Source: Fuchsiella alkaliacetigena (GTDB lineage: Bacteria > Bacillota > Halanaerobiia > Halobacteroidales > Acetohalobiaceae). From it: DNA of 64,000 bases. The notes under the pieces were generated by a model. It made no database searches. It saw only the letters and a program-made list of their open reading frames with translations, and was not told where the DNA came from. The position numbers and the translations under genes were made by a program. Positions within the stretch are counted from its first letter, which is position 1; every line of letters begins with the position of its first letter. This document shows positions 45,976 through 54,972 of the stretch, piece by piece. The stretch spans positions 62,001 to 126,000 of the forward strand of contig NZ_JALKBZ010000001.1 in assembly GCF_023227765.1 (NCBI RefSeq), written 5' to 3'.

Positions 45976-46969
45976 TTTCTTCCTCCCCTTCATCAATCAC
46001 AGAAGTAATTTCCACTGCTAGCTTGCTTCCTCTGACTCCAGGCCTTCCTTTAAACTTACTGCGTTTACCAATCTTAATCTTAGCCTCTGTCGAAGCACTT
46101 TCATCCATTCTAATCACATCACCAACCTGTAAATGTAAAAGATCAGCTACTGTAATTTCAGTGCTAGCTAAATCAGCAAATACAGGCAGTTTAGCCTTGC
46201 TCAAACGCTCCTTTACCTTTTCAAAACTCTGTTCATCTTGACCTCCACTAGTAGTAGAAAACCAGTACTGAGCATTTAACTTAGAAACTACTGGCTCTAG
46301 AACAATATAAGGAATACAGATATTAATTAAACCTTCTGCCTTAGCTATTTGAGACTCAAAAGTAGCTAAAATCACCATATCATTACTAGGTACAATTTGA
46401 GTAAATTGAGGATTAGAAGCTAACTCTTTAATTCTAGGTCTTAAATCAATCACATTTTCCCATGCTTCTATAAAGCTATCCAAACTCCTGGTTAAAACCT
46501 TTTTAATCACCATCTCTTCAATATCGGTAAAGTCACGAGTGGTTTCCAAGGGAGTTCCTTGCCCACCAAATAGCCTCTCCACAATAGCATAACCTACTTT
46601 GGGATTTATCTCCAAAATAAATTCACCCGCTAAGGGATTAAAGTCACAGATGCTCATAATTGTCGGCTGTGGTAAAGAACGAATAAATTCATCATAGGAT
46701 AATTGCTCTATAGAGTTTAACTCCACTTGGACAATACTACGCAACTGAGTAGAAAGATTAGTAGTTAACAAACGAGCAAAGTTTTCATAAATCATCCGCA
46801 GAGTCCTAAGCTGATCCTTAGATAGCTTATCAGGATGCTTAAAGTCATAGTTAACCACCGATTTCTCTTCACTTTCTCTTTTGATATCCTCTGCTTCAAC
46901 CTGCCCAGTATTGAGATTGTTAACTAAAGCATCTATCTCACTCTGAGATAAAACTTGATCTCCGGACAC
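45968..46969 (-). CDS. fliM: Flagellar motor switch protein FliM
   Basis: C-ring protein receiving CheY-P. The 333-residue protein has the N-terminal CheY-binding peptide [13 protein letters not shown], the central CheC-like domain ([29 protein letters not shown]) and the C-terminal FliN-like domain ([13 protein letters not shown]). GTG start with GGGAGG eight bases upstream. Between fliL and fliY. Confidence 0.97.
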   Translation of the reverse strand: MSGDQVLSQSEIDALVNNLNTGQVEAEDIKRESEEKSVVNYDFKHPDKLSKDQLRTLRMIYENFARLLTTNLSTQLRSIVQVELNSIEQLSYDEFIRSLPQPTIMSICDFNPLAGEFILEINPKVGYAIVERLFGGQGTPLETTRDFTDIEEMVIKKVLTRSLDSFIEAWENVIDLRPRIKELASNPQFTQIVPSNDMVILATFESQIAKAEGLINICIPYIVLEPVVSKLNAQYWFSTTSGGQDEQSFEKVKERLSKAKLPVFADLASTEITVADLLHLQVGDVIRMDESASTEAKIKIGKRSKFKGRPGVRGSKLAVEITSVIDEGEEENE

Positions 46970-46985
46970 CTTCTACACCTCCCGA

Positions 46986-47435
46986 TTAACCTTGGATCAC
47001 AAACTCAGTAAAGAAGACTCGACTGATCTCTCCTTCTGGTATGTATTGGTTTAATTCTTCTTTGATTTCTTCTCTTAGGTCTCTAGCTCCAGCCGAAGTA
47101 TTAATATCGCTTTTACTTTTATCACGCAATATAGAAATCACTTTATCTCTTACCTGCGGATTACGCTTTTCTAACTCCTCAATAACAGCTTCATCATTAA
47201 CTTCTACTGCTAAAATCAAGCGCACAAACTGTCTATTATCAGCAAGATTGACAATAAAGTCTCCTACTTCATAGGTAGGGCCCAACTCAGTAACTGATCT
47301 AGTCTGCGGTTCACCATTGCTAAGCATCCCTCCTACCTGTCTTAACATAAAGTAGGAAGTACCAGCAGCAATCAATAACGACAATATTACCATTATAACT
47401 AACATTAACTTAAAATTACCAGTTTCTTCACTCAT
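46986..47435 (-). CDS. fliL: Flagellar basal body-associated protein FliL
   Basis: Single-span membrane protein that supports stator function. The 149-residue protein has one membrane helix (residues about 9-30), then the periplasmic domain with YEVGDFIVNLADNRQFVRLILAVEV and the end RVFFTEFVIQ. Between motB and fliM. Confidence 0.94.
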   Translation of the reverse strand: MSEETGNFKLMLVIMVILSLLIAAGTSYFMLRQVGGMLSNGEPQTRSVTELGPTYEVGDFIVNLADNRQFVRLILAVEVNDEAVIEELEKRNPQVRDKVISILRDKSKSDINTSAGARDLREEIKEELNQYIPEGEISRVFFTEFVIQG

Positions 47436-47454
47436 TACAATCGTCGCTCCTTTC

Positions 47455-48300
47455 TTACTCTAGTGCATCTTCCTCCAGTTGACCTTCTTCTAATAGATCT
47501 GCTTCTAATTGTTCCAATTCATCCTCATCTAATTGGTACTCATCCAGTTCATCTTCTCCTAATATCTCTTCATCTATCATACCCTCTTCTACCTGTTCGC
47601 GTAAAACAATCACGTCAACTCTCCTGTTTTGAGCCCTATTCTCAGCAGTATCATTAGGAGCAATAGGTCTATACTCCGAATAACCTGCTGCCGAGAGCTT
47701 AGTAGCCTCTAAACCCTGCTCCTCAATAAAGTACCTGACTACATTAGTAGCCCGGGCAGTGGATAGCTCCCAGTTAGAAGGAAAACGTTCAGTACTAATT
47801 GGCAAGTTATCGGTATGGCCTTCTACCATTATCTGATTTGGAATCTCAGCCACCAACTCGGCTAACTCACCTAAAACTGGAAAGGCTTCCTCCCTAATCT
47901 CAGCCCTACCTAAGTCAAAAAGCACCTTACCGGTAAATCTAATCATTAAACCACGGTCAGTCATTTCTACATCAACTTGATCCTCTAAACCTTCCTCGGC
48001 TACATACTGAGAAATGCTCTGCTCTATATTATAAAGATCATGCATTCCTACTTCTTGATCCATTACTCCGGCAGTAATCAACTCTGCATCAGAAATTGTT
48101 TTCCCGCCTTCTAAAATACCTAGTCTACCTCTCAAGGCATCCATTACTGCCTCAAACTGATGTTCATCGATAGTGGAAAAGGAAAACAAAAGTACAAAAA
48201 AGGCTAATAAAAGGGTCATCATATCTGCATAAGTGACTAGCCAATTACTTCCATCGCCACCACCGCCTTTATCTTTAGAACCTTTATTACGGCTCGGCAT
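47455..48300 (-). CDS. motB: Flagellar stator protein MotB with acidic tail
   Basis: Proton or sodium stator subunit anchored to peptidoglycan. The roughly 281-residue protein has the single membrane helix with essential Asp26 in NWLVTYADMMTLLLAFFVLLFS, an OmpA-like domain (VEGHTDNLPIS, NWELSTARATNVVRYF, NRRVDVIV) and then about 45 residues of mostly Glu and Asp. The tail is unusual for MotB. ATG at 48300 is preferred; the frame overlaps motA. Confidence 0.95.
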   Translation of the reverse strand: MPSRNKGSKDKGGGGDGSNWLVTYADMMTLLLAFFVLLFSFSTIDEHQFEAVMDALRGRLGILEGGKTISDAELITAGVMDQEVGMHDLYNIEQSISQYVAEEGLEDQVDVEMTDRGLMIRFTGKVLFDLGRAEIREEAFPVLGELAELVAEIPNQIMVEGHTDNLPISTERFPSNWELSTARATNVVRYFIEEQGLEATKLSAAGYSEYRPIAPNDTAENRAQNRRVDVIVLREQVEEGMIDEEILGEDELDEYQLDEDELEQLEADLLEEGQLEEDALE

Positions 48301-49108
48301 CGGCATCCACCGCCATTCCCTCTAGTCCATCCTCTGTTTCTTCCTCTACTTCCTCACGTAAAGAACTAGCTAAGAAGGCTTTTAACTTTTCTTCCACAAT
48401 TCTAGGGTTTTCTCCTGCCTGAATCGAAAGAATTCCTTCAATCATGACTTCTTTTACTAAAATTTCATCTTCACTCTTAGACTTCAGCTTTCTAGCTAAA
48501 GGAATAAAGACTAAGTTAGCCATAAGTGTACCATAAAGAGTAGTAATCAAAGCGGTAGCTAGACCTCCACCTACTCCTTCTGGGTCTTCTAATTCAGTTA
48601 ACATCTGAATTAAACCAACTAGCGTTCCAATCATTCCAAAGGCCGGAGATAAATCCCCCATAGTTTCCAGTATACCTCGGGTTTCAGCATGACGATCATT
48701 TAAAAAGATCAACTCTGTTTCCAAGATACTTCTCACTAACTCTGAATCAGTTCCATCAACTACTAACTGAATTCCTTTTTGTAAAAAGCTATCATCCAAC
48801 TGCTGAGCCTCATCCTCCAAAGCTAAAAGACCCTCTCGACGAGCCTTTTCCGCAAAGCTAACTAAAACTGAAATCACCTCTCGGGGATCCATCTCTTTTT
48901 TATAGAGCGCCACTCGTAAGGATTTAGCCAAATCCCGAACCTGCTCAAAGGAAGAACTAAGCAAAGTGGCACCTAAAGTTCCGCCAAAGACTATTAAAAA
49001 GCCATTGGCACTAAGAAAGATAATTATTTCTCCTCCGAGCACTATGGCCCCGGCAACCAAAATAGCTCCTACTAAAAATCCAATTATAGTTGCTAAATCT
49101 AAGTCCAT
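48287..49108 (-). CDS. motA: Flagellar stator protein MotA
   Basis: Ion-conducting stator subunit working with MotB. The 273-residue protein has four membrane helices, the cytoplasmic loop LRVALYKKEMDPREVISVLVSFAEKARREGLLALED-type segment, and the family motif GDLSPAFGMIGTLVGLIQML with downstream ALITTLYGTLMANLVFIPLA. Ends with an acidic stretch and overlaps motB. Confidence 0.96.
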   Translation of the reverse strand: MDLDLATIIGFLVGAILVAGAIVLGGEIIIFLSANGFLIVFGGTLGATLLSSSFEQVRDLAKSLRVALYKKEMDPREVISVLVSFAEKARREGLLALEDEAQQLDDSFLQKGIQLVVDGTDSELVRSILETELIFLNDRHAETRGILETMGDLSPAFGMIGTLVGLIQMLTELEDPEGVGGGLATALITTLYGTLMANLVFIPLARKLKSKSEDEILVKEVMIEGILSIQAGENPRIVEEKLKAFLASSLREEVEEETEDGLEGMAVDADAEP

Positions 49109-49123
49109 GATTTCACCTCATTT

Positions 49124-49336
49124 CTACGACTTAATAACCTCCAGGGTTTTATTTATCTCCTGTTTATAGTCCACCACTCGCTCCACTATACTGGCTGCAT
49201 CTTCTTGCACTACTATCTTGCGGCCAGAAGTTAAAGAGACTACAGTGTCGGGAGTAGTTTCTACCAACTCTATCAGTTCAGCATTAATCACCAAAGGGGT
49301 ACCGTTTAGTTTAGTAACTTCAATCAAAGCACTCAT
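49124..49336 (-). CDS. flbD: Flagellar FlbD family protein (SwrD-like)
   Basis: Small cytoplasmic protein found next to motA/flgE; SwrD raises flagellar torque in Bacillus. The 70-residue protein shows MSALIEVTKLNGTPLVINAELIELVE, PDTVVSLTSGRKIVVQE and the final helix. ATG with AGGAAGGATG context. A hairpin lies just upstream, separating it from flgE. Confidence 0.92.
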   Translation of the reverse strand: MSALIEVTKLNGTPLVINAELIELVETTPDTVVSLTSGRKIVVQEDAASIVERVVDYKQEINKTLEVIKS

Positions 49337-49355
49337 CCTTCCTAAGTCTTAAGGA

Positions 49356-49381
49356 GGGCCTAAGAGTTAACTCCCAGGCCC
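49356..49381 (-). other. Intercistronic stem-loop downstream of flgE
   Basis: An 11-bp helix GGGCCTGGGAG/CTCTTAGGCCC (with two G-U pairs) and loop TTAA fills the short gap between flgE and flbD. No U tract follows, so it looks like an RNA-processing or stability hairpin and not a terminator. Confidence 0.55.
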
Positions 49382-49390
49382 CTATCTATT

Positions 49391-50905
49391 TTATCTCTTC
49401 AAGTTAACTAAGGTCTGTAGCATCTCATCGGTAGTAGTTATAGTCTGCGAGTTAGACTGAAAACCACGCTGAGTAGTAATCATCTCTGTAAATTCCTCCG
49501 ATAAGTCAGCATTGGACATCTCCAAAGCCCCCGGACTGATCATTCCTCGGCCACCAGTACCCGGCATTCCTATTCGCGGATCACCGGAGTTATTAGAAAC
49601 TGAAAACAGTGTATCTCCTTCCCGACTTAAACCGCCCGGATTACTAAAGGTAGCCGTACCAATACTGGCTAAACGGCGGTTATAACCGTTATCATAAGAA
49701 CCAGTAATAGTACCAGAACCGTCTATAGTGAAGTCTTCTAAACTACCATCGGTATAGCCATCAACATTTCTAGTATCGGCCGACATGTCGGAAGCAAACT
49801 GAGTAAGCCGTGAAAAGTCCATCCCAATCTCTAAGTCAGATACCGTACCACTCATGTCTATCTCTATATCCATCACCTGATTTCCCTCTAACTTACCGTC
49901 TGAATTGAAGTTAAGTGCAAACTCCGAATCCCATTCCTCATCTTCCAAAGTATCACCATCCAAAGATAAGTTAGCAACTGTCCATTCATTGTAATCGGTT
50001 TTAACTAAGTCATAACCAAGTGAGTGCTCGTTGCCCTGCGAATCAAAAACATTAGAATCAATACTACGCCGAGCATTGCTCTCATAGCTAATGTCAACAT
50101 TTTCATATCCATCAAGCCAATAATCACCATCTTCATCGTCAAACTCAATACCATCAATTATTTCTCCATCCGGAACATCAAATTCTTCTACTCCATTTTC
50201 ATCAATATCTACTGTAACAGTAACTGTCTCGTCTTCACTTGGGTCATCCACATTAGTAAAAGTAAGATCCCATTCATTAAAATCATCACCACGTTCTACC
50301 TCTATATCATATGTATTATTATCACCTTCAATTTGATTAGCACTCAAATCCAAATCATTCTCCTCTGAAGAGTCCAGGTTACCATCATAAGATACATTAC
50401 GCGTTGCTTCAGCATCCATACTCTCCTCTAAAGTAATCTCTTCTAAATTATCAGCACTAGTATTTTGAATCTCCCCATCATCATCAGCTAACCAACCTTG
50501 GACTCGATAACCATTAGAGGAGTTAACTAAATAACCCTCTTCATCAAAGTCCAAAGCTCCGGCTCTGGTATAAAAGTTCTGTTGGCCATCGTTAACAATT
50601 AAAAAGCCCTCACCCTCTACAGCTACATCGGTCATCTGACCGGTGGACTGAGTACTTCCTTGAGTCATATTAGTATCTATACTAGCTAACTGAGTTCCTA
50701 AGCCTATCTGCTGCGGATTAGTTCCCCCGCGGCCGTCCTGCGGAGCCGAAGCTCCCTGCAAAGTCTGACTGAGCAGTTCACTAAAGTTAGCTCTACTACC
50801 CTTATAGCCTACGGTATTAACATTGGAAATGTTATTACCCACTACATCCATCTTATCCTGGTGGGCCTTAAGCCCGGAAACACCAGCGAACATCGAACGC
50901 ATCAT
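49391..50905 (-). CDS. flgE: Flagellar hook protein FlgE
   Basis: Building block of the flagellar hook. The 504-residue protein has the N-terminal rod/hook signature (MFAGVSGLKAHQDKMDVVGNNISNVNTVGYK), a FlgE-type GEGFLIVNDG segment, a long variable surface region very rich in Asp and Glu (about residues 170-330), and the C-terminal SNADLSEEFTEMITTQRGFQSNSQTI. The ATG at 50905 (tandem with 50902) follows GGAGG; the frame runs on upstream through a hairpin region and is not coding there. Hairpins flank the gene. Confidence 0.95.
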   Translation of the reverse strand: MMRSMFAGVSGLKAHQDKMDVVGNNISNVNTVGYKGSRANFSELLSQTLQGASAPQDGRGGTNPQQIGLGTQLASIDTNMTQGSTQSTGQMTDVAVEGEGFLIVNDGQQNFYTRAGALDFDEEGYLVNSSNGYRVQGWLADDDGEIQNTSADNLEEITLEESMDAEATRNVSYDGNLDSSEENDLDLSANQIEGDNNTYDIEVERGDDFNEWDLTFTNVDDPSEDETVTVTVDIDENGVEEFDVPDGEIIDGIEFDDEDGDYWLDGYENVDISYESNARRSIDSNVFDSQGNEHSLGYDLVKTDYNEWTVANLSLDGDTLEDEEWDSEFALNFNSDGKLEGNQVMDIEIDMSGTVSDLEIGMDFSRLTQFASDMSADTRNVDGYTDGSLEDFTIDGSGTITGSYDNGYNRRLASIGTATFSNPGGLSREGDTLFSVSNNSGDPRIGMPGTGGRGMISPGALEMSNADLSEEFTEMITTQRGFQSNSQTITTTDEMLQTLVNLKR

Positions 50906-50943
50906 AGTTTCATCAACCTCCTGAGATATTTTATTACTTACAA

Positions 50944-50969
50944 GCACCGCCGCCATCGGTTGGCGGTGC
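50944..50969 (-). other. Intercistronic stem-loop upstream of flgE
   Basis: An 8-bp perfect GC-only-rich stem GCACCGCC/GGCGGTGC with a ten-base loop stands out in the 93-base AT-rich gap between the TIGR02530 gene and flgE, about 30 bases before the flgE ribosome site. No U tract follows. Confidence 0.55.
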
Positions 50970-50998
50970 AATGGCTCCCTCATAGAGGTCCAGCCATT

Positions 50999-51388
50999 TT
51001 AGTCCATTACTACTGCACTATCGATATTAGTAAAAACATTCTCCTTCATATTTTGATCGTCCATAGCCGTAATCACCGTTTTATTCTCCACGCTGACCAC
51101 ATAAGCCACCTCATTTACCAAGATCAAAGACTCCTTAGCTCCCTTATCCTCGGCCTTATCCACTGCCTGCTCCAGCTTATTAAGATCCTGCGGAGTTAAG
51201 TCAATATTGCGTGAATTAAGTCTCTGCTTAGCGTGACCGGAAAACTTGATTCCGCTCTTTTGCTTTAACTTCTCTTGCAGAACTTCATTAAAAGAACCTT
51301 TAGCTCCGCTTCCCGGCTGAGTCCTTTTCTGTTGCTGAGGATTTTGTAGCTGCTCTAAGGGCTGATTACCATAAATTCGCTTACTCAT
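50999..51388 (-). CDS. Flagellar operon protein, TIGR02530 family
   Basis: Conserved Firmicutes flagellar operon protein of unknown biochemical role, always near flgD and flgE. The 129-residue protein has a Gln-rich N-terminus and the family core KFSGHAKQRLNSRNIDLT, LNKLEQAVDKAEDKGAKESLIL and AYVVSVENKTVITAMD. ATG at 51388 with GGTGA five bases upstream, overlapping the flgD stop by eight bases. Confidence 0.88.
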   Translation of the reverse strand: MSKRIYGNQPLEQLQNPQQQKRTQPGSGAKGSFNEVLQEKLKQKSGIKFSGHAKQRLNSRNIDLTPQDLNKLEQAVDKAEDKGAKESLILVNEVAYVVSVENKTVITAMDDQNMKENVFTNIDSAVVMD

Positions 51389-52022
51389 AGTAATCACCGA
51401 CTATCTCTTTTATGCCCTCAGCATCTTCCTCCATAATCATCTCTTCAACTTCTTCAACCTCTTCCTGGCTAAGAACTCCATCCTCTATTAACTGATTAAC
51501 CTTTTCAATATACTCTTCATCAATCCACTGCTCATCTTCAATCTCTCCGGCAGTCCCAATTACCTCTTTCAAACTACCTATATCGAACTCCTGCCCTTCA
51601 ATAACTAACTTAGCTTCACCATCGTCCATCTTAATTCTTTCAACAACTCCTGTTATCTCTTCGCCATCACTACTTAAGACCGTTGCTTTTCTATCAATTA
51701 AACCTCCTAGTTGAGATAGTTCTTGCATCTCCAAAAACTTATTCATACTTTCATTCATGTTAGTCATCTGCTCTAAAGAAGTAAACTGCGCTGTCTGAGC
51801 TATAAACTCCTTATTATCCATGGGCTCTAGGGGGTCCTGATACTGCATCTGAGTAACTAACAGCTTCAAAAAGTCATCCTTGCCTAGCTCAGAGCTCTCA
51901 CTCTCAACCTCCGTCGGCTCTCCAGTATAAGTATCACCTGGCGCTTCCACAATACCTCCTGACTGACCTGGAGGTGGTGGGTTTACAGTATCTCCTGTTT
52001 CAGCTGTGCTTCCTACCTGCAT
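51381..52022 (-). CDS. flgD: Flagellar hook capping protein FlgD
   Basis: Cap for hook assembly. The 213-residue protein has a Gly/Pro/Glu-rich N-terminus, the FlgD core KDDFLKLLVTQMQYQDPLEP and NKEFIAQTAQFTSLEQMTNM (about residues 50-98), a short beta domain, and an acidic helical end (about residues 165-213) not usual for FlgD. ATG with GGAGGTG upstream. Confidence 0.93.
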   Translation of the reverse strand: MQVGSTAETGDTVNPPPPGQSGGIVEAPGDTYTGEPTEVESESSELGKDDFLKLLVTQMQYQDPLEPMDNKEFIAQTAQFTSLEQMTNMNESMNKFLEMQELSQLGGLIDRKATVLSSDGEEITGVVERIKMDDGEAKLVIEGQEFDIGSLKEVIGTAGEIEDEQWIDEEYIEKVNQLIEDGVLSQEEVEEVEEMIMEEDAEGIKEIVGDYYE

Positions 52023-52039
52023 CTTAACACCTCCTCACT

Positions 52040-53842
52040 CTAAATAACATAGTCTACTGAATCCAAGATATCTTCAGTAGAACTTACAGTTTCTGTTTCA
52101 GTCACAGTAGCCTCTTCTTCAGCTTCTTCCGCTTCTTTGAAGCTTCTAGTACCTAAGAAGCTCTGCTGCGAATCAGAGTTGAAGTCTTGAAAGGCCATGT
52201 TCCCAGAACTACCTGTATCCCCTTCTTGACCCAACTGAGGGTCTACATCGACTATCACCTCATCAACTTGAATCTGCTTTTCAGCTAACATGCTTCTCAA
52301 CTGAGGCATATTCTTCTGTAATAGATCTCGTACCTGCTTACTTTCAGCTAAAAAGCGAGCCGTTAATACTCCCTCATCTAAAGATACGCTCATGCTTAAC
52401 TTACCCAAAAACTCTGGTTCTAAATTCAAAACTAGCTCATTTGCACCTAAGCTGTTTAATTGAGCCAACTGAGCCTGAATCTGTTCAATAATCGCCGTTT
52501 GATTCACTAAGCTCAGATTAGAGGTATTAGCTGCTAAAAGCTGATTGCTAGTTAAAGCTTGATTGTTATTAATTAAGCTTTCTTTAGCCATCAATAGCTC
52601 TTCATTATTCACTAAATGTTTATTTGAATTATCGACCGTTAATATCTCTTTAAAGGAAGAACTGCTCTGTTCACTATTAATAGCCTCCATTAAGTCTTCT
52701 AAACTGGCTAAGCTTTCAAAGTCCTGGAAAGTAAAGTTTTGTTCAGCTAAAGAGCTTTCTAGCTCTAATTGGCTAAGTGGAGCTTCATCATTTAAAGGAC
52801 GATAGTTATTGCCCTCTTCAAAAAACTGCTGATGGAGCCTAAAGGAGTCCTCTGCTTCACCTCTGTTCACTTCCAGTTGCTCTTCACTAAGGCCATACTC
52901 CTTTAGAAGCTCTTGTAACTGCTGCTGTAGCTCCTCTAGCTCTCCTAAGGCCGCTAAAGCTTCTCTTAAGGACTCTCCCCCTTCTTCCTTAGCTGCTAAT
53001 AACTCTAGCAAATCAAGGGAGTCTTCGCCTTGTTGGGCTAATAATTCTTTTAAAGCTTGAGCATCTTCGCCTTGTTTAGCCAATAGCTCTTTTATAGCTT
53101 GCGAGTCTTCTGCTGAAATAGCCAATAGCTCTTTTAAACTCAAGGACTCCTCGCTTGAGTCAGCTAGTAGCTCTTGAGAAAATAAAGACTCCTCTTGGGC
53201 TTCTTTAAGTAAGGCCTGTAGTTCAGCCAGACTAAATAAAACTCCTTGAGCAGACTCTTGCTTACCCTGCTGAGCTAACTCTTCAAAAAGAGCATGGTCA
53301 CCACTAATTAAACGTTGGCCTAACATCTGTCCACCTTCGGAATCGCTCTTTTCTAATAATGAATCTAACTCCTGGTTTAAATCCTTTAATAAAGAGAAAG
53401 CTAGATCTTTAAACTCTTCCAACTCCTCTAAGACTTCGCTATCTATAGCCTCCAAATCTAAAAGATCAAGGTCTAAAGAGGCTAAAAGCTGATAAAACTC
53501 TTCTAGGGACTTTAGAAGTTCTTCTAAATCTTCAATAGATAGTTCTGAGTTACTTCCCAGCAACTTTTTCAGCTTTGCTAAGTCTTCTTCACTCAAATCT
53601 AACTTGGCTATTTGCTGCTCTTTTTCACTTTTAGATAAAGATTCAGCCTGTGAGGTATTATATTCATTGCTGCTACTATTAGTTCTCCTAGAGTCATGAC
53701 TATTATAGTTCTGATCGGAACTAAAGCTTTGCAACTGCTCTAAGAAGCTATTTCCTTGAGAGCGATCTGACTGCTGACGCTGTTGCTTTGAACTTCTATC
53801 AAACTCCATATTATTATTTTGTAATGCTTCTAAGATCATCAT
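52040..53842 (-). CDS. fliK: Flagellar hook-length control protein FliK
   Basis: Secreted ruler controlling hook length and export switching. The 600-residue protein has a low-complexity Ser/Gln/Glu/Leu-rich body, a stretch of degenerate ELLA repeats (residues about 215-305) and the conserved FliK C-terminal domain (ELVLNLEPEFLGKLSMSVSLDEGVLTARFLAES and LRSMLAEKQIQVDEVIVDV at about residues 455-540). ATG behind a perfect AAGGAGGTGA. Between the motE-like gene and flgD. Confidence 0.9.
   Translation of the reverse strand: MMILEALQNNNMEFDRSSKQQRQQSDRSQGNSFLEQLQSFSSDQNYNSHDSRRTNSSSNEYNTSQAESLSKSEKEQQIAKLDLSEEDLAKLKKLLGSNSELSIEDLEELLKSLEEFYQLLASLDLDLLDLEAIDSEVLEELEEFKDLAFSLLKDLNQELDSLLEKSDSEGGQMLGQRLISGDHALFEELAQQGKQESAQGVLFSLAELQALLKEAQEESLFSQELLADSSEESLSLKELLAISAEDSQAIKELLAKQGEDAQALKELLAQQGEDSLDLLELLAAKEEGGESLREALAALGELEELQQQLQELLKEYGLSEEQLEVNRGEAEDSFRLHQQFFEEGNNYRPLNDEAPLSQLELESSLAEQNFTFQDFESLASLEDLMEAINSEQSSSSFKEILTVDNSNKHLVNNEELLMAKESLINNNQALTSNQLLAANTSNLSLVNQTAIIEQIQAQLAQLNSLGANELVLNLEPEFLGKLSMSVSLDEGVLTARFLAESKQVRDLLQKNMPQLRSMLAEKQIQVDEVIVDVDPQLGQEGDTGSSGNMAFQDFNSDSQQSFLGTRSFKEAEEAEEEATVTETETVSSTEDILDSVDYVI
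52945..53195 (-). repeat. Degenerate ELLA repeats inside FliK
   Basis: About five tandem units of roughly 14 residues of the form [IL]-KELLA-x-x-[GA]-ED-[SA]-x-x-L occur in the FliK ruler region (for example KELLAKQGEDAQAL and KELLAQQGEDSLDL). Repeats of this type would set spacer length in the ruler. Confidence 0.65.
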
Positions 53843-53888
53843 CTTTTTATCACCTCCTTACAAAGAAAGTATATATTCAAGATGCTAA

Positions 53889-54464
53889 TTAAATAGCATC
53901 GGGAATATCAAGCTCTAATACATCATCAAACTCACCGGAAATAATCTGAGAATATAAGGCTGCATCTTCAGTAGCCAACTCAGTTAATACTGCCCCTGCC
54001 ATCTGGGCTTCTAGCTCATTTAAGATTCTGGCTGCCAGCTGATCTTCTAGCTCTGCTAATAGCTCGGCTACCCTAGCTGGATTCATAGTCATGTATATTT
54101 CAGCTATTCTTTCTAAACGAGCTGTCTGATCCTCTTCCTCTAACTGCTGTTCTGTCATAGCCTCTTCTAAATTTTCTATTTCCTCCAAAGCAGCCAATAG
54201 CTCCTGTTCATACTCCTGTAACTGCTCTTCTAACTGCTGATTCTGTTCTCCCAAACTATTTATTTCAAATCTTTTATTCTCCAAACGCTGTTCCTGCTCT
54301 TGACGAATCTCATGACTGGCTATTACATTCCCTACTACCGGCACTGCTCTAGCTCTAGGAGCTATCATAGCCCGCAGATCCAATATCCCAGAAAACTGTA
54401 ATCCCAAGCCTATAGCAAGCAATAATATAATAAATACTAGGGCCCATATCAATAGCTTCTTCAT
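53889..54464 (-). CDS. MotE-like / YlxF family protein
   Basis: The 191-residue protein has one N-terminal membrane helix (residues about 3-25), a long coiled coil (about 65-120, QQLEEQLQEYEQELLAALEEIENLEEAM) and a C-terminal MgtE-N-like domain (IAEIYMTMNPARVAELLAELEDQLAARILNELEAQMAGAVL). This is the layout of the MotE/YlxF proteins located between fliJ and fliK, thought to act as a chaperone-like partner of the stator or export apparatus. Confidence 0.85.
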   Translation of the reverse strand: MKKLLIWALVFIILLLAIGLGLQFSGILDLRAMIAPRARAVPVVGNVIASHEIRQEQEQRLENKRFEINSLGEQNQQLEEQLQEYEQELLAALEEIENLEEAMTEQQLEEEDQTARLERIAEIYMTMNPARVAELLAELEDQLAARILNELEAQMAGAVLTELATEDAALYSQIISGEFDDVLELDIPDAI

Positions 54465-54485
54465 CTTAAGGTCCTCCTAAATTGC

Positions 54486-54950
54486 TTAAATAATCACTTC
54501 TTCACTGGCATTCTGCCTATTAAAGGAGTTACCAGCTACTTCATCAATTGCCTTCTGTTGTTGACGCAAAAACTCCTGCTGATGCTCTTCCTCTCTTCTT
54601 TCTTTCAATTTATCTAAAATCTTACATTCTTTGGCTTTATCCAGCAGCTTCTGCTTACATTTATCAAAGTGCTGCTGCTTTTTATTAACCACTTTAATCT
54701 GTTCTATAATTTTATTCTTCAACATAGCTATGTAGTCTCTATATAACATGGCTTGATGGATATCTATTCCTTCTCTTTCACTTTTCTTCAATTGGGCCTG
54801 AATATCCTTTTTATTGGTCAGTAAACTATCTAACTTATCCTGGGCCTTATTCAATTCTAAGCGGGCCCGAGCTAACTGCTGTTTAAACATATCCTCTTCC
54901 TGCTGACGATAGTTTAAAACTGTCTGTAGCTTAAATTCAAATTTTTTCAT
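54486..54950 (-). CDS. fliJ: Flagellar export protein FliJ
   Basis: Coiled-coil stalk of the export ATPase. The 154-residue protein is almost entirely helical and charged, opening with KKFEFKLQTVLNYRQQEEDMFKQQLARARLELN, the FliJ N-terminal signature. It follows fliI directly. Confidence 0.9.
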   Translation of the reverse strand: MKKFEFKLQTVLNYRQQEEDMFKQQLARARLELNKAQDKLDSLLTNKKDIQAQLKKSEREGIDIHQAMLYRDYIAMLKNKIIEQIKVVNKKQQHFDKCKQKLLDKAKECKILDKLKERREEEHQQEFLRQQQKAIDEVAGNSFNRQNASEEVII

Positions 54951-54972
54951 AGTTTAACAACCTTTCTATCGG

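Noticed and set aside
50906-50983. N-terminal extension of flgE
   Set aside because: Passes through the hairpin at 50944-50969; FlgE proteins begin at the MRSMFAGVSGL segment.
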